Of a stretch of DNA of 38,969 bases, positions 38,233 through 38,969 are shown piece after piece. The stretch covers positions 1 to 38,969 of the forward strand of contig JBCLBO010000021.1 of NCBI GenBank assembly GCA_038916785.1, given 5' to 3'. This DNA is from VFKU01 sp038916785. Its GTDB lineage: Bacteria > Hydrogenedentota > Hydrogenedentia > Hydrogenedentales > GCA-2746185. Every line of letters begins with the position of its first letter. The stretch's first letter is position 1. The notes below the pieces were generated by a model. The model searched no databases, had not been told where the DNA came from, and worked only from the letters and a program-made list of their open reading frames with translations. The position numbers and the translations under genes are program-made.

Positions 38233-38969
38233 ATGAAATACACCAAATACGCCGTCTGTCTCGCGGCACTCGTTATTCTTGCCGCAGCGCCCGCGTTTCC
38301 GGAAGAGAAATTCTTCGATTCCGCGGGCGTGAAGATTCGCTACTGGGACGAAGGCCAAGGCGAGCCGGTGCTGCTGATCCACGGCTATACCGTCAACGGC
38401 AACCTGAACTGGCGCGGCCCGGGCATCGAGCAGGCGCTGGCTGCGAAGTATCACGTGATCATGCCCGACGTGCGCGGCCACGGCGGGAGCGACGCGCCGC
38501 CGGAGGGCCAGCACGGAATCCACGTCGTCGAGGACATGCTTCGGCTGCTCGATCACGTTAACGCGAAACAGGCCCACGTCATCGGGTATTCGATGGGCGG
38601 CATGATCTCGATCAAGTTCGCCACGCTGCACCCGGACCGCGTGCGCTCGCTGCTCATCGGCGGAATGGGCTGGCTCCCGGAGGGGAGCGAGTCGGTCAAG
38701 AAATTCGCGACGGACATCGCAGCGTCGCCGCGCCTGCAGGCGAGCCTGCGCGGGTTCACCGAATTCGGGACGACCGAGGAAGCGATGAAAGCGATCACGT
38801 TGCCGCTAAGGGTCATCATCGGCACGAACGACAGTCTGACACGCCGCGTCGACCTCTGGAAAGAGATCGTGCCCGGTCTCGACGTGACCTACGTCGAAGG
38901 CGCGACGCACCAAGGTTGCGTCTTCGCCCCGGAATTGAAACAGGGCATCCTCGATTTCGTCGCCGCGAA
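38233..38969 (+). CDS. Secreted alpha/beta-hydrolase, cut by window end
   Basis: A partial gene of 245 codons that is open to the last base of the window. CAGGAG lies 6 nt before the ATG at 38233. A signal peptide (MKYTKYAVCLAALVILAAAP, cleavage near AFP) is followed by an alpha/beta-hydrolase: VLLIHGYTVNGNLNW is the oxyanion strand, DVRGHGGSDAP follows, and the nucleophile Ser is in VIGYSMGGMIS. A likely acid lies in IIGTNDSLT and the likely base in VEGATHQG. The lid region between them is short. It may be an esterase or lactonase; the substrate is unknown. It follows the DUF3500 gene by 20 nt. Confidence 0.88.
   Translation, partial: MKYTKYAVCLAALVILAAAPAFPEEKFFDSAGVKIRYWDEGQGEPVLLIHGYTVNGNLNWRGPGIEQALAAKYHVIMPDVRGHGGSDAPPEGQHGIHVVEDMLRLLDHVNAKQAHVIGYSMGGMISIKFATLHPDRVRSLLIGGMGWLPEGSESVKKFATDIAASPRLQASLRGFTEFGTTEEAMKAITLPLRVIIGTNDSLTRRVDLWKEIVPGLDVTYVEGATHQGCVFAPELKQGILDFVAA

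Overview
The window looks like a GC-rich chromosomal segment of a Gram-negative bacterium. Diderm features are a beta-barrel porin with a signal peptide, two lipoproteins with lipoboxes and several secreted enzymes. Household genes (carA, aspS, ffh, rpsP-khpA-trmD-rplS, rnhB, glyA) sit among secreted or membrane proteins. The style (DUF3604, DUF3500, a paired-cysteine zinc ribbon on a large membrane protein, a transthyretin-like domain fused to an esterase, long-form SHMT) recalls PVC-group or Hydrogenedentota-type genomes. That placement is inference; no rRNA or other decisive marker is present.

Layout. 0-5 kb: a zinc alcohol dehydrogenase divergent from a sugar-nucleotidyltransferase/FMN-reductase pair, a sigma region 4-only protein, a YqeY-like protein, a lipoprotein and an unknown gene. 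5.2-8.6 kb: ferredoxin-NADP reductase and a porin-like protein with a strong promoter, a long leader and a textbook terminator. 8.7-15.2 kb: carA, an acyltransferase, a secreted esterase, a TauE/SafE permease, haloalkane dehalogenase and a crotonase, with REP-like repeats between them. 15.2-17.84 kb: an A+T-richer accessory island holding a frameshifted amidohydrolase remnant, three overlapping minus-strand genes headed by a TIGR04255-type protein, and the frameshifted C-terminus of a DNA methyltransferase ending at aspS.

17.8-24.3 kb: aspS, a membrane-anchored SGNH hydrolase, the tail of a lost membrane protein, a YbjQ-like protein, an ECF sigma/anti-sigma pair, an SRPBCC protein and hairpin repeats. 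24.3-30 kb: ffh, then rpsP-khpA-trmD-rplS (no rimM) closed by a terminator, then rnhB overlapping a TPR lipoprotein. 30-39 kb: a zinc-ribbon/coiled-coil/membrane protein, glyA, a vapBC module with a palindromic operator, and secreted DUF3604, DUF3500 and alpha/beta-hydrolase proteins, the last cut by the window end.

The best candidate for something undescribed is the three-gene cassette at 15.7-17.4 kb. It is intact, overlapping and compositionally distinct, and it sits directly downstream of a decayed methyltransferase. No tRNA, rRNA, CRISPR array, transposase or integrase was seen.
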